A stretch of 11,556 nucleotides of DNA from Candidatus Pacearchaeota archaeon UBA92 (GTDB taxonomy: Archaea; Nanobdellota; Nanobdellia; Pacearchaeales; GW2011-AR1): contig DANJ01000038.1 in assembly GCA_002497285.1 (NCBI GenBank), positions 1 to 11,556 on the forward strand. The letters run 5' to 3'. This document shows positions 5,170 to 11,463 of this stretch, piece by piece. Each line of letters starts with the position of its first letter. Positions within the stretch are counted from its first letter, which is position 1. The translations under genes and the position numbers were made by a program. A model generated the notes under the pieces. It was given only the letters and a program-made list of their open reading frames with translations. It was not told the DNA's origin and searched no databases.

Positions 5170-5799
5170 CTACCTCGCATTAGATTTTTTATAAAGCTTG
5201 TTATATATCAAAACTTGCAACAAATAAGCAGGTAAAACTAAAATTAGAAAAACAAGAATCGACCAAATAAAAGAATAGTGGGGAAGATTTATACTTTCAA
5301 ACCCGCATATTTTCTGCACACAGTTAATATTATCCTCGGGTAATGTGATTGCAAGAGTGATTGCCTGAAGAACAACAAGATAAACAAAGGCGTATAACAA
5401 AACCCTCTTATCAGTCTTTTCCCTTAAAGTTGCTAAAAAAGCTATTGCTATTGAAAACATGTGAATAATAATTGGAACAAATAACTCAAATCCTTGGATT
5501 CCAAATACGTATTTCGAATAACCAAATACAAAAGTATCAAAAAATACTTTTCCTATGAAATCAATAGTCCATAATGCCTGCGCTATTAGCCCAACAGAAA
5601 TAAATGCCTTAACAAGCGCGGTATTTCTGCTAAAGAAAGCAAAGCTTAGAAATAGAGGTATATGATTACAAAACCAAAATAACACCATTGGTCTGCCTGC
5701 ATCTAAGTTAACAAAGATTACTATCGCCTCGAGAATAAGAAAGAAAACACCTGCTATAAAATAAAGATTATTTCTGCTATAAAGCGCCTTCCTCTTCAT
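5170..5799 (-). CDS. Multi-pass membrane protein of unknown function
   Basis: From ATG 5799 the product is 209 residues with about six membrane segments separated by short loops and a basic C-terminus (YNKLYKKSNAR). Polar residues stand out within or next to the membrane segments: WFCNHIPLF, ALWTIDFIG, ELFVPIIIHMF. This pattern of an early H, a WxxD and a later E...H faintly recalls YwaF/TP0381-type membrane proteins, but I cannot assign a family. The open frame continues upstream to 5928, but that extension lies inside the tRNA-Lys gene, so the start at MKRKALYS is preferred. Two cysteines in NCVQKICGF lie in a loop and could form a disulfide. It shares an operon with the TOPRIM gene. Confidence 0.7.
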   Translation of the reverse strand: MKRKALYSRNNLYFIAGVFFLILEAIVIFVNLDAGRPMVLFWFCNHIPLFLSFAFFSRNTALVKAFISVGLIAQALWTIDFIGKVFFDTFVFGYSKYVFGIQGFELFVPIIIHMFSIAIAFLATLREKTDKRVLLYAFVYLVVLQAITLAITLPEDNINCVQKICGFESINLPHYSFIWSILVFLILVLPAYLLQVLIYNKLYKKSNAR

Positions 5800-5847
5800 T
5801 CCGATAAAAAGGAGTGCAAGTATTTCAACCTTCTGGAATGGCAAAAA

Positions 5848-5980
5848 TGGCCCCGATGGGATTTGAACCCACGACACCTGGATTACTTCAACAAAGGTTT
5901 TAAGCTGTTGCCTTTTTCCAGCAACCAAGCTTGCTCTGTTGTAAGAGTCCAGTGCTCTGGCCAGACTGAGCTACGGAGCC
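5848..5980 (-). tRNA. trnK: tRNA-Lys(CUU) with a 58-base intron at 37/38
   Basis: On the minus strand GGCTCCG (5980-5974) pairs with CGGGGCC near the 3' end, with discriminator A at 5848. The D-arm stem is GCTC/GAGC, the anticodon stem CTGGA/TCCAG, and the T-arm has loop TTCAAAT. Joining the exons gives loop CTCTTAA, anticodon CTT, for lysine, and a 75-base mature tRNA. The intron (5884-5941) forms a bulge-helix-bulge: outer stem CTGGA/TCCAG, central CTCT/GAAG (one mismatch, one wobble), 3-base bulges cut as TA^C and TA^A, inner stem AACAGAG/CTTTGTT. Its inside folds into a further hairpin (AAGCT/AGCTT and GTTGC/GCAAC). CCA is not encoded, and a T5 run follows the 3' end. Splicing would need the archaeal tRNA endonuclease. 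Confidence 0.93.
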
Positions 5981-6004
5981 ATGCTATAGATTAAAATCAA
6001 ATCG

Positions 6005-6012
6005 TTTTTAAA
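6005..6012 (-). promoter_or_regulatory. TATA box of tRNA-Lys
   Basis: TTTAAAAA on the minus strand is centred about 28 bases upstream of the first tRNA base (5980), the normal archaeal spacing to a transcription start at or near the mature 5' end. Confidence 0.5.
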
Positions 6013-6059
6013 GTTTGGCACGAGCCCTTAACTACTCTTATAGTTCTTTTGACTCCTAG

Positions 6060-6082
6060 AACTTTTCTTTCTAAGAAAAGTT
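6060..6082 (-). terminator. Perfect 10-bp hairpin just after tfs
   Basis: AACTTTTCTT (6060-6069) pairs without mismatch with AAGAAAAGTT (6073-6082) around a 3-base loop. It begins 4 bases after the tfs stop codon. No T run follows directly on the minus strand, so it may be a 3'-end-stabilising or processing structure, or an operator, not a classical terminator. Confidence 0.4.
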
Positions 6083-6086
6083 GTAG

Positions 6087-6395
6087 CTACCTATACTCTC
6101 TCCAAGTATGTTCACACTTAACACACCTGTAAAATTTAGTCTCAGGTTCATCTGCAGACCTAGTTTGCAATATCCAGAAATATGCTTTCTTCTCCTTACA
6201 CTTTAAACAAGACATATCCACTATGGGATAAGTGTTAAGTTTTTTCTCATCTATGACTAAAACACCCTCAGATTTCTTAATATCTTTAGAAGATTGGACC
6301 TTAAAAACACCTTTTGGCTTATAATTGCATTTAGCACACCGTGCCTTACCATCAGTAACCAATATTACACTACCACATTTAGGACAAAATTCCAT
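6087..6395 (-). CDS. tfs: Transcription factor S (TFIIS-like transcript cleavage factor)
   Basis: This 102-residue protein has the full archaeal TFS layout. The N-terminal zinc ribbon uses C4, C7, C20 and C23 (CPKCG ... CAKC). A linker of about 38 residues follows. The C-terminal ribbon uses C63, C66, C91 and C94 and carries the hallmark TRSADEPET, with acidic tip residues D82 and E83. In archaea this tip enters the polymerase secondary channel and stimulates cleavage of backtracked RNA, rescuing stalled complexes. Both ribbons and the acidic pair are intact, so it should be active and not one of the inhibitory paralogues. A TATA box (TTTATATG, about 6419-6426) lies about 27 bases before the ATG. 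It is the strongest proof in this window that an archaeal-type RNA polymerase coexists with the sigma factor. Confidence 0.95.
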   Translation of the reverse strand: MEFCPKCGSVILVTDGKARCAKCNYKPKGVFKVQSSKDIKKSEGVLVIDEKKLNTYPIVDMSCLKCKEKKAYFWILQTRSADEPETKFYRCVKCEHTWREYR

Positions 6396-6418
6396 ATTTT
6401 AAGAATTCCTAACCACAG

Positions 6419-6426
6419 CATATAAA
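6419..6426 (-). promoter_or_regulatory. TATA box of tfs
   Basis: TTTATATG on the minus strand is about 27 bases before ATG 6395. The gene is probably transcribed apart from the signal peptidase gene upstream. Confidence 0.55.
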
Positions 6427-6448
6427 GTTTATTAATGTTTCTATCTAA

Positions 6449-7024
6449 TTACTTACAGAATCCTCTCTGTCCTTCGGGCCTCGAGCCTTCAAAAAAGATA
6501 AGTTTAATCCATCCAAGTCCAGGAATTCTAACAATTGCCCTGCCAAGCACATCCTCAGAATTTATGTTTTTCTCAGCTTCGAGTTGATCAAAATTATTAT
6601 CTCCTTTTGTCCCTATTTTATTACCTTTCTCTACAACCCTATGAATTAAAGGATGAGCAAAATCCGAACTGAAAATTATAATATCTCCAACTTTAAAATT
6701 TCCCCGATTATAGACAAGAATAATATCTCCTTTATTCAATCCGTTCTTAAAAGGGAACTCCGTAAAACTATCCTCATTTATTTTTTTATTTTCATACCAT
6801 AATCCATTCTGTTCATACCATTTATCGAAGCTATTCGAGTGGTACATTGAACACGATTCAACAACTACCAAAGGCAAGGGGCTTCCAGTAACGAGACTCA
6901 TTGCAGGAAAGAAAATAAATTTAATGATGACAAATGCAAATACAAGAGAGACAAGCCAACTCTGCCAGCTATCCTCATTCAGAAATTTCCAAAATTTCTT
7001 CGAAGATTCCGCAATCTTTTTCAT
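6449..7024 (-). CDS. Archaeal (Sec11-type) signal peptidase I
   Basis: This 191-residue membrane peptidase of family S26B has one membrane segment at about 23-45. The catalytic serine is S59 in VVVESCSMYH. The general base is a histidine, H128 in LIHRVV, as in Sec11 and archaeal enzymes and unlike the lysine of bacterial LepB. The acid is probably D142 in GTKGDNN. About 40 residues (62-98) between the serine and the NKGDIILVY strand form an insertion typical of archaeal members. It removes signal peptides outside the membrane; the surface protein at 9973-11196 has a fitting AxA site. The last 14 residues (EGSRPEGQRGFCK region) come from GC-richer DNA than the rest and look unlike a normal C-terminus. 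Confidence 0.9.
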   Translation of the reverse strand: MKKIAESSKKFWKFLNEDSWQSWLVSLVFAFVIIKFIFFPAMSLVTGSPLPLVVVESCSMYHSNSFDKWYEQNGLWYENKKINEDSFTEFPFKNGLNKGDIILVYNRGNFKVGDIIIFSSDFAHPLIHRVVEKGNKIGTKGDNNFDQLEAEKNINSEDVLGRAIVRIPGLGWIKLIFFEGSRPEGQRGFCK

Positions 7025-7045
7025 TCCAAGAATTAGGTTTTAGGT

Positions 7046-7053
7046 TATTTAAA
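7046..7053 (-). promoter_or_regulatory. TATA box of the signal peptidase gene
   Basis: TTTAAATA on the minus strand is centred about 26 bases before ATG 7024, as in the other leaderless genes here. Confidence 0.55.
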
Positions 7054-7090
7054 GATTAGGAAGGAGATTACTAAGATATTCACCAAAAAC

Positions 7091-7104
7091 CGAAATATTT
7101 AAAT
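7091..7104 (+). promoter_or_regulatory. BRE and TATA box of the AbrB-cdc48 operon
   Basis: CGAAA directly followed by TATTTAAATA is a textbook archaeal BRE/TATA pair, the best in the window. It is centred about 40 bases before ATG 7140, which predicts a start near 7125 and a short leader of some 15 bases, unlike the leaderless neighbours. Confidence 0.65.
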
Positions 7105-7106
7105 AC

Positions 7107-7136
7107 TTCAAGTATACATTATAGGTATACACTGAA
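7107..7136 (+). promoter_or_regulatory. Dyad operator overlapping the AbrB-cdc48 start site
   Basis: TTCA-AGTATAC (7107-7117) and GTATAC-ACTGAA (7125-7136) form an imperfect dyad around 7 bases. Each half contains the palindrome GTATAC. It lies between the TATA box and the likely transcription start, where a bound dimer would block initiation. The AbrB-like first gene product is the natural candidate for autoregulation (inference). Confidence 0.5.
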
Positions 7137-7139
7137 AAG

Positions 7140-7481
7140 ATGAGAGACATATTTGACGCAACGATTTTATGCAAACAATGCAATGAGCCAATGATTAATA
7201 AGATAGTTGAAAAACCAGGTGCAGCCCTAAGGACAGTACAATGTCCTGAATGCAGGGAAATAATATTCCATCCAGGAGATATAGAAAAGTACAAGCAATT
7301 TAATTCATTAAAAGGAAAGACTTATAATGTTAAACTTCGAGTTGTCGGAAACAGCCACGCCGTCAGCATTCCGAAAGAGATTGTTGACTTTATACAACAG
7401 CAAGAAAAAATTATAGATGATATGGTAAGACTATGCTTTGATGACATGCACAGAATAAGTTTGAGGTTTGGAGAAGAATAA
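7140..7481 (+). CDS. Zinc-ribbon plus AbrB-like (SpoVT/AbrB) domain protein
   Basis: This 113-residue protein starts with a four-cysteine zinc site (C11, C14, C35, C38; CKQC ... CPEC). A swapped-hairpin type DNA-binding segment follows at about 58-85, with TYNVKLRVVGNSHAVSIPKE, the classical AbrB/MazE pattern in which V-G-N-S precedes S-I-P-K. The tail (86-113) is helical and charged. AbrB-like domains bind DNA as dimers, either as transition-state regulators or as antitoxins. Here the gene is 1 base from cdc48 (TAA 7479-7481, ATG 7483), so both are made from one mRNA, and no toxin is next to it. A regulator of the operon through the GTATAC dyad is the simplest reading; a role as a CDC48 adaptor through the zinc ribbon is a more speculative one. 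Confidence 0.75.
   Translation: MRDIFDATILCKQCNEPMINKIVEKPGAALRTVQCPECREIIFHPGDIEKYKQFNSLKGKTYNVKLRVVGNSHAVSIPKEIVDFIQQQEKIIDDMVRLCFDDMHRISLRFGEE
7470..7473 (+). promoter_or_regulatory. Shine-Dalgarno site of cdc48
   Basis: GGAG sits 9 bases before ATG 7483, inside the end of the upstream gene. It selects ATG 7483 over an upstream in-frame TTG (7468) and fits an internal operon gene. Confidence 0.55.
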
Positions 7482-7482
7482 A

Positions 7483-9927
7483 ATGGATAAAATGATAGAA
7501 CAAGTAAAATTGAAGGTTATGGAATCTCTTCAGGAAGATGCCTATAAAGGTATAGCTCGTATTGATACAGAGATAATGCAAGCATTAGGGTTACGAAGGG
7601 GAGATATAATTTCTATAAATGGAGAAAGGGAAACGGTTGCAATTATAGATCGTTCCTATCCTGCAGATGTCGGAGAAGGGATAATCAGAATTGATGGATT
7701 GATAAGAAGAAATGCAAAAACAAGCATAGGTGAACAAGTAACTATCACAAAAGCAAAAATCAAGCCAGCAAAGAAAATCTCCATTGCTCCAGCTCAACAA
7801 GGTATGATGATTCAGGCAGATCCTGAAACACTAAAAAATGGTTTGTTAGGAAGAGCAGTTGGAAAGGGAGACATCATTTCTCTTGGAGGCGCAAGAAGAA
7901 GACACGATTTAATGTCTGAAGACATGCCTGATATTTTCGGAGACCTAAATGAGCTTTTTGGAAATTTCAAATTCTCAGGATTTCAGCAAATTAGATTCTT
8001 AGTAGTTTCAACAAACCCAAATCAGATAGTTATGGTTACAGAAGACACTGAAGTTCATCTAAATTCAAAAGCAGTAGATATTTCCGAAGATTCCTTTCCA
8101 GAAGTCACATATGAAGATATAGGCGGATTATCCGAAGAAATAAAGAAAATAAGAGAAATGGTAGAACTACCCTTAAAACACCCTGAAGTTTTCGACCGCC
8201 TTGGCATCGAGCCACCAAAAGGAGTTCTTCTATATGGTCCTCCGGGAACAGGTAAAACTCTTTTAGCCAAGGCAGTCGCAAGCGAGTCAGAAGCAAACTT
8301 TATCTTACTAAACGGTCCTGAAATCATGAGCAAATTCTACGGAGAATCAGAAAAAAAAGTCAGAGAAATATTCGAAGAAGCCGAAAAAAGTGCTCCATCT
8401 ATTATTTTTATAGATGAAATAGACGCAATAGCTCCAAAAAGAGAAGATGTTCAGGGAGAAGTTGAAAGACGTGTAGTTTCTCAGTTATTAACAATGATGG
8501 ATGGTTTGCAATCAAGAGGAAGAGTAATTGTCATAGGTGCAACCAATCGTATTAACTCTTTAGATCCTGCCTTAAGAAGACCAGGAAGATTCGACAGAGA
8601 ATTAGAAATCTCAGTCCCAGATAAAGCTGGAAGATTAAATGTTCTTAAAATACATACAAGAAACATGCCCTTGAAAAAGAATGTAAATCTTGATGAATTG
8701 GCTAGAAAAACTCACGGGTTTGTGGGCGCGGACTTAGCATCTTTAGCAAAAGAAGCTGCAATGAACGTTCTTAGAAAATTATTGCCTGAAATAAAGATGG
8801 AAGAAGATAAAAAAATTCCAAAAGAAATTTTAGAAAAAATGGTCATCGGACAAGAAGATTTTGAGGAATCTTTGAAAGTTGTTCGCCCATCGGCAATGCG
8901 TGAAGTGTTAGTAGAGACTCCTAACATCAGTTGGGCAGACATTGGCGGATTAGAAAAAATAAAACAAGACTTACAAGAAGCCATTGAGTGGCCTATTAAG
9001 AATCCAGAAGCTTTTGAACGACTTGGAATAAAACCTCCAAAAGGAATATTATTATATGGTCCTCCGGGAACAGGTAAAACTCTTTTAGCCAAGGCAGTAG
9101 CAAAAGAATCGGAATCTAATTTTATTCAAGTTAAAGGTCCATCTCTATTATCTATGTGGGTTGGAAAGTCAGAAGAAGGAGTAAGAAAGGTCTTCGAAAG
9201 AGCAAGACAAGTAGCCCCTTGTGTGGTCTTCTTTGATGAGATAGACGCACTTGCAGGAAAAAGGGGATTAGAAGCAGGAACAAAGGTTACAGAGAGAGTA
9301 TTAAATCAATTGCTAGCAGAAATGGATGGAATTGAAGACTTGAAAAGCATTGTAGTAATTGCGGCAACTAATCGTCCAGACATGTTAGACTCCGCACTAT
9401 TAAGGCCAGGAAGATTCGATAGAATACTTTTAGTAGATTTACCGGACAAAGATTCAAGAAAGAAAATTTTAAACATACATACCAAAAATACTCCTATTTC
9501 ATTGACAAAAGAAGAAATTAATAACTTGAATAAAAAATTCAAAGATGAAAAAATAAGTGTATCTAATATCCTTTCAAAGATGACTGGTGATGAAGCAATA
9601 TCAGAAGACCAAATAAAGAAAATCAAAGAGAAAAAAGTGGATTTCAACAGTTTATCTGATAAAGATAAGCTAATATATCACTTATCTATAAAGACAGAAG
9701 GCTTCGTAGGAGCAGACATAGAAAATCTTTGCAGAGAAGCTGCGATGATAGCATTAAGAAGAGATATAAATGCAAAATCTGTTTTAATGGAGGACTTTGA
9801 AGAAGCACTGAAGAGAGTCAAGCCATCGGTATCGGACAGCACTGCACAAAGATACAAAAAAATAGAAGAACATTACCTTAAACCAGCAAAAGCAGGATTA
9901 GCAACGGGACCGATATATACCGGATAA
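7483..9927 (+). CDS. cdc48: CDC48/VAT family double-AAA ATPase
   Basis: This 814-residue unfoldase has an N domain (about 15-185, double-psi barrel plus second subdomain) and two AAA modules. D1 has Walker A GPPGTGKT at 252-259, Walker B with D311-E312, pore loop KFYGESE and NRINSLDPALRRPGRFDRE with arginine fingers. D2 has Walker A at 526-533, Walker B D585-E586, pore loop MWVGKSEEG and NRPDMLDSALLRPGRFDR. Archaeal CDC48 forms hexamers that unfold proteins, often feeding the proteasome. Two oddities stand out. D2 carries an extra charged, lysine-rich stretch of about 60 residues (roughly 672-735) between HTKNTP and KTEGFVGADIE, which makes the protein longer than usual (about 730-780). The codons for YGPPGTGKTLLAKAV are identical in D1 and D2. 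The C-terminus (GPIYTG) lacks a clean HbYX proteasome tail. Confidence 0.95.
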   Translation: MDKMIEQVKLKVMESLQEDAYKGIARIDTEIMQALGLRRGDIISINGERETVAIIDRSYPADVGEGIIRIDGLIRRNAKTSIGEQVTITKAKIKPAKKISIAPAQQGMMIQADPETLKNGLLGRAVGKGDIISLGGARRRHDLMSEDMPDIFGDLNELFGNFKFSGFQQIRFLVVSTNPNQIVMVTEDTEVHLNSKAVDISEDSFPEVTYEDIGGLSEEIKKIREMVELPLKHPEVFDRLGIEPPKGVLLYGPPGTGKTLLAKAVASESEANFILLNGPEIMSKFYGESEKKVREIFEEAEKSAPSIIFIDEIDAIAPKREDVQGEVERRVVSQLLTMMDGLQSRGRVIVIGATNRINSLDPALRRPGRFDRELEISVPDKAGRLNVLKIHTRNMPLKKNVNLDELARKTHGFVGADLASLAKEAAMNVLRKLLPEIKMEEDKKIPKEILEKMVIGQEDFEESLKVVRPSAMREVLVETPNISWADIGGLEKIKQDLQEAIEWPIKNPEAFERLGIKPPKGILLYGPPGTGKTLLAKAVAKESESNFIQVKGPSLLSMWVGKSEEGVRKVFERARQVAPCVVFFDEIDALAGKRGLEAGTKVTERVLNQLLAEMDGIEDLKSIVVIAATNRPDMLDSALLRPGRFDRILLVDLPDKDSRKKILNIHTKNTPISLTKEEINNLNKKFKDEKISVSNILSKMTGDEAISEDQIKKIKEKKVDFNSLSDKDKLIYHLSIKTEGFVGADIENLCREAAMIALRRDINAKSVLMEDFEEALKRVKPSVSDSTAQRYKKIEEHYLKPAKAGLATGPIYTG

Positions 9928-9972
9928 AAGATAACTTAATTTATAATTCAAATATAATTTAATTAATTCTCT
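9928..9972. other. AT-rich gap between convergent genes
   Basis: These 45 bases between the ends of cdc48 and the surface-protein gene are almost pure A/T with no stable hairpin. They probably serve as the termination zone for both transcripts, since archaeal terminators are often plain T-rich runs on each strand. Confidence 0.35.
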
Positions 9973-11196
9973 CTATAGTCTATTTTTTCTTCTAATAAAT
10001 ATAACTGAAACAACTATAATTAAAAAGATTATAACTCCTACAACTGCGAAATAAATAAGATTGTTTTTAAAAAACGAAGGCGAATAAGCACCTCCAGTTA
10101 TTGTAAAAGGATAAACGCCCGTAGCAATCTTTCCATCATGATCTATAAGTTTGACAATAAATACATATTCTCCTTGAGAGAATGAATCTGGAAGATTAAA
10201 TTTCCTTTCAATTTCTAATTCTCTTCCAACACCTACAGTCTCTTCTCCGAGTCTTAATTCATAATCTTCAAAATTTTTAATAGAATACTTCAAAGTCACA
10301 TCTACTTTATCAAAATCACCTATATTTACCATTTTAATCTTTGCATTAATCTCATCTGCTATGAGAAATTGATCTTTGTCAAGGATTGCACTTATATCAA
10401 AAAGAGGATATCTTTCAATTATTTCAAGAATAACATTAATCACACTTTTTATGCTTCCTGATTCTATGTTTATTCTTCCAGTATAAACGTTAGGCCCCTC
10501 ATTTTCAGAAGTGAAAAAATCCATATTTACAGTCTTACTTTGTCCTGCAAGCACAACAAAAGAAGTTTCATCAAAAATTAAATAACCGTTTAATTCTTCA
10601 GTACTAATTTTAAATGGTAAATCCTTCTTACCATCATTTGTTATAGTAAATGTTTCTGTCTTTGTATCTCCCTGTTTCAAATTGACATCTATTTTAGTTT
10701 TATCAACACTAAATGCAGTTCCAGAACCACCGCCTCCACCTCCGCCAGACCCTCCGCCGCCTTCAGAGCCTCCTCCATCAGAGCCATTATAATAAACATA
10801 TTCCTCCCCTCCATCCGTATCGATGAATAAAGCAAACCTCAACTCCAAATCTCCTGAATGTGTGACATTGAACAAGTTTCCACTACCGTCTATGCCCTGT
10901 TGATTGTTATCCAGCCGGGATTCATAGGCACTTAAAATACCGCTTCTTGTGCTTGACCCTTTCGTAGTACTCGCTCCATCACTAGCGAGAAAATCATAAA
11001 ATGATACGCCGTTTATTGTCCCGTCATAATCAAAATTCACTTCATAAGAATAAAGGTCTACAGCATTCGAGATGCTGACTCTTGCAAGAGTGGAGTTTAT
11101 CTCGGTCACGCTGACGCCGACTGCAGACGCAAATCCAATATATGCAATTGCAAAGGCCAAAACAAATCCAAATATCACCCCTCTCTTCCCAACCAT
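9973..11196 (-). CDS. Secreted membrane-anchored surface protein with cohesin-like domain
   Basis: This 407-residue protein has a signal peptide (KR at 4-5, hydrophobic 7-22, AxA site A23-S24-A25). Residues about 26-135 resemble a cohesin fold: DLYSYEVNFDYDGTINGVSF, a FLASDGAST step and GIDGSGNLFNVT. A glycine/serine linker (about 140-160, nearly all G) leads to two Ig-like domains. The first (about 162-265) has TFTITNDGKKDLPFKIS, as in archaeal envelope proteins; the second (about 266-365) is CARDB-like. A membrane helix (about 377-401) and basic tail RRKNRL anchor it, with the bulk outside the cell. Asn-x-Ser/Thr sites (e.g. NSTL, NVTH, NGSD) could be glycosylated. It may bind a surface partner through the cohesin-like domain, but no dockerin is visible in the window. 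TATA lies about 24 bases before the ATG. Confidence 0.8.
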   Translation of the reverse strand: MVGKRGVIFGFVLAFAIAYIGFASAVGVSVTEINSTLARVSISNAVDLYSYEVNFDYDGTINGVSFYDFLASDGASTTKGSSTRSGILSAYESRLDNNQQGIDGSGNLFNVTHSGDLELRFALFIDTDGGEEYVYYNGSDGGGSEGGGGSGGGGGGGSGTAFSVDKTKIDVNLKQGDTKTETFTITNDGKKDLPFKISTEELNGYLIFDETSFVVLAGQSKTVNMDFFTSENEGPNVYTGRINIESGSIKSVINVILEIIERYPLFDISAILDKDQFLIADEINAKIKMVNIGDFDKVDVTLKYSIKNFEDYELRLGEETVGVGRELEIERKFNLPDSFSQGEYVFIVKLIDHDGKIATGVYPFTITGGAYSPSFFKNNLIYFAVVGVIIFLIIVVSVIFIRRKNRL

Positions 11197-11214
11197 GCCT
11201 ATATTAAAGAAATG

Positions 11215-11227
11215 TATAATTTAAATG
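11215..11227 (-). promoter_or_regulatory. TATA box region of the surface-protein gene
   Basis: ATTTAAATTATA on the minus strand is centred about 24 bases before ATG 11196, consistent with leaderless transcription. Confidence 0.45.
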
Positions 11228-11252
11228 TTATTGTTCAGGCATTCTTATCTAT

Positions 11253-11275
11253 CTCTTGCCCTATTGGGTTAATAT
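11253..11275. repeat. Copy of a dispersed motif shared with 479-505
   Basis: CTCTTGCCCTAT (11253-11264) and GGTTAATAT (11267-11275) are identical to blocks at 479-490 and 497-505. The spacing differs by 4 bases. TTGCCCTAWWGGG also recurs in the hairpin at 11441-11460. Confidence 0.5.
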
Positions 11276-11463
11276 TCTAAGCTTACATTATTCGAAATAA
11301 AATCTATAAAATCGAAGCATTGTTTAAAATAATCCGGGGCATAGATTTTCTTCTTTACATTAAGAGAAGAGTAGATCTTAGGAGATTGAGGATAGAGTTC
11401 TTCGAACCTTTTCCTTACTAATTCAGGATTAGGTGATACTCCTTGCCCTAAAGGGCAAGGCTT
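11269..11463 (-). pseudogene. Open frame remnant after the transposase stop
   Basis: After the TAG at 11466-11464 the transposase frame stays open for 64 more codons to TAA at 11271-11269. The first codons cover the hairpin, so they are not likely to be ordinary protein. The later part (with RKRFEELYPQSPKIYSS and APDYFKQCFDFIDFI) looks like real coding sequence: mixed charged and hydrophobic residues and balanced codons. It may be the 3' end of a gene broken by the insertion sequence. I do not recognise the family, and there is no start codon of its own in a sensible place. Confidence 0.3.
11441..11460 (-). mobile_element. Terminal-type hairpin after tnpA
   Basis: CCTTGCCC (11441-11448) pairs perfectly with GGGCAAGG (11453-11460) around TAAA. 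It begins 3 bases after the transposase stop codon. IS200/IS605 elements carry such imperfect or perfect subterminal hairpins, which the HUH transposase binds instead of inverted terminal repeats, so this probably marks the element's right end. It could also serve as a transcription terminator. Confidence 0.5.

Noticed and set aside
7468..7482. TTG start for cdc48 five codons upstream
   Set aside because: It overlaps the upstream gene, whereas GGAG is well placed for ATG 7483.
8055..9647. Long antisense open frames opposite cdc48
   Set aside because: They mirror conserved AAA codons, have no family features, and have no promoters or ribosome sites.
10721..10785. Short tandem repeat array
   Set aside because: It is simply the glycine/serine linker codons of the surface protein; no regular unit is visible.
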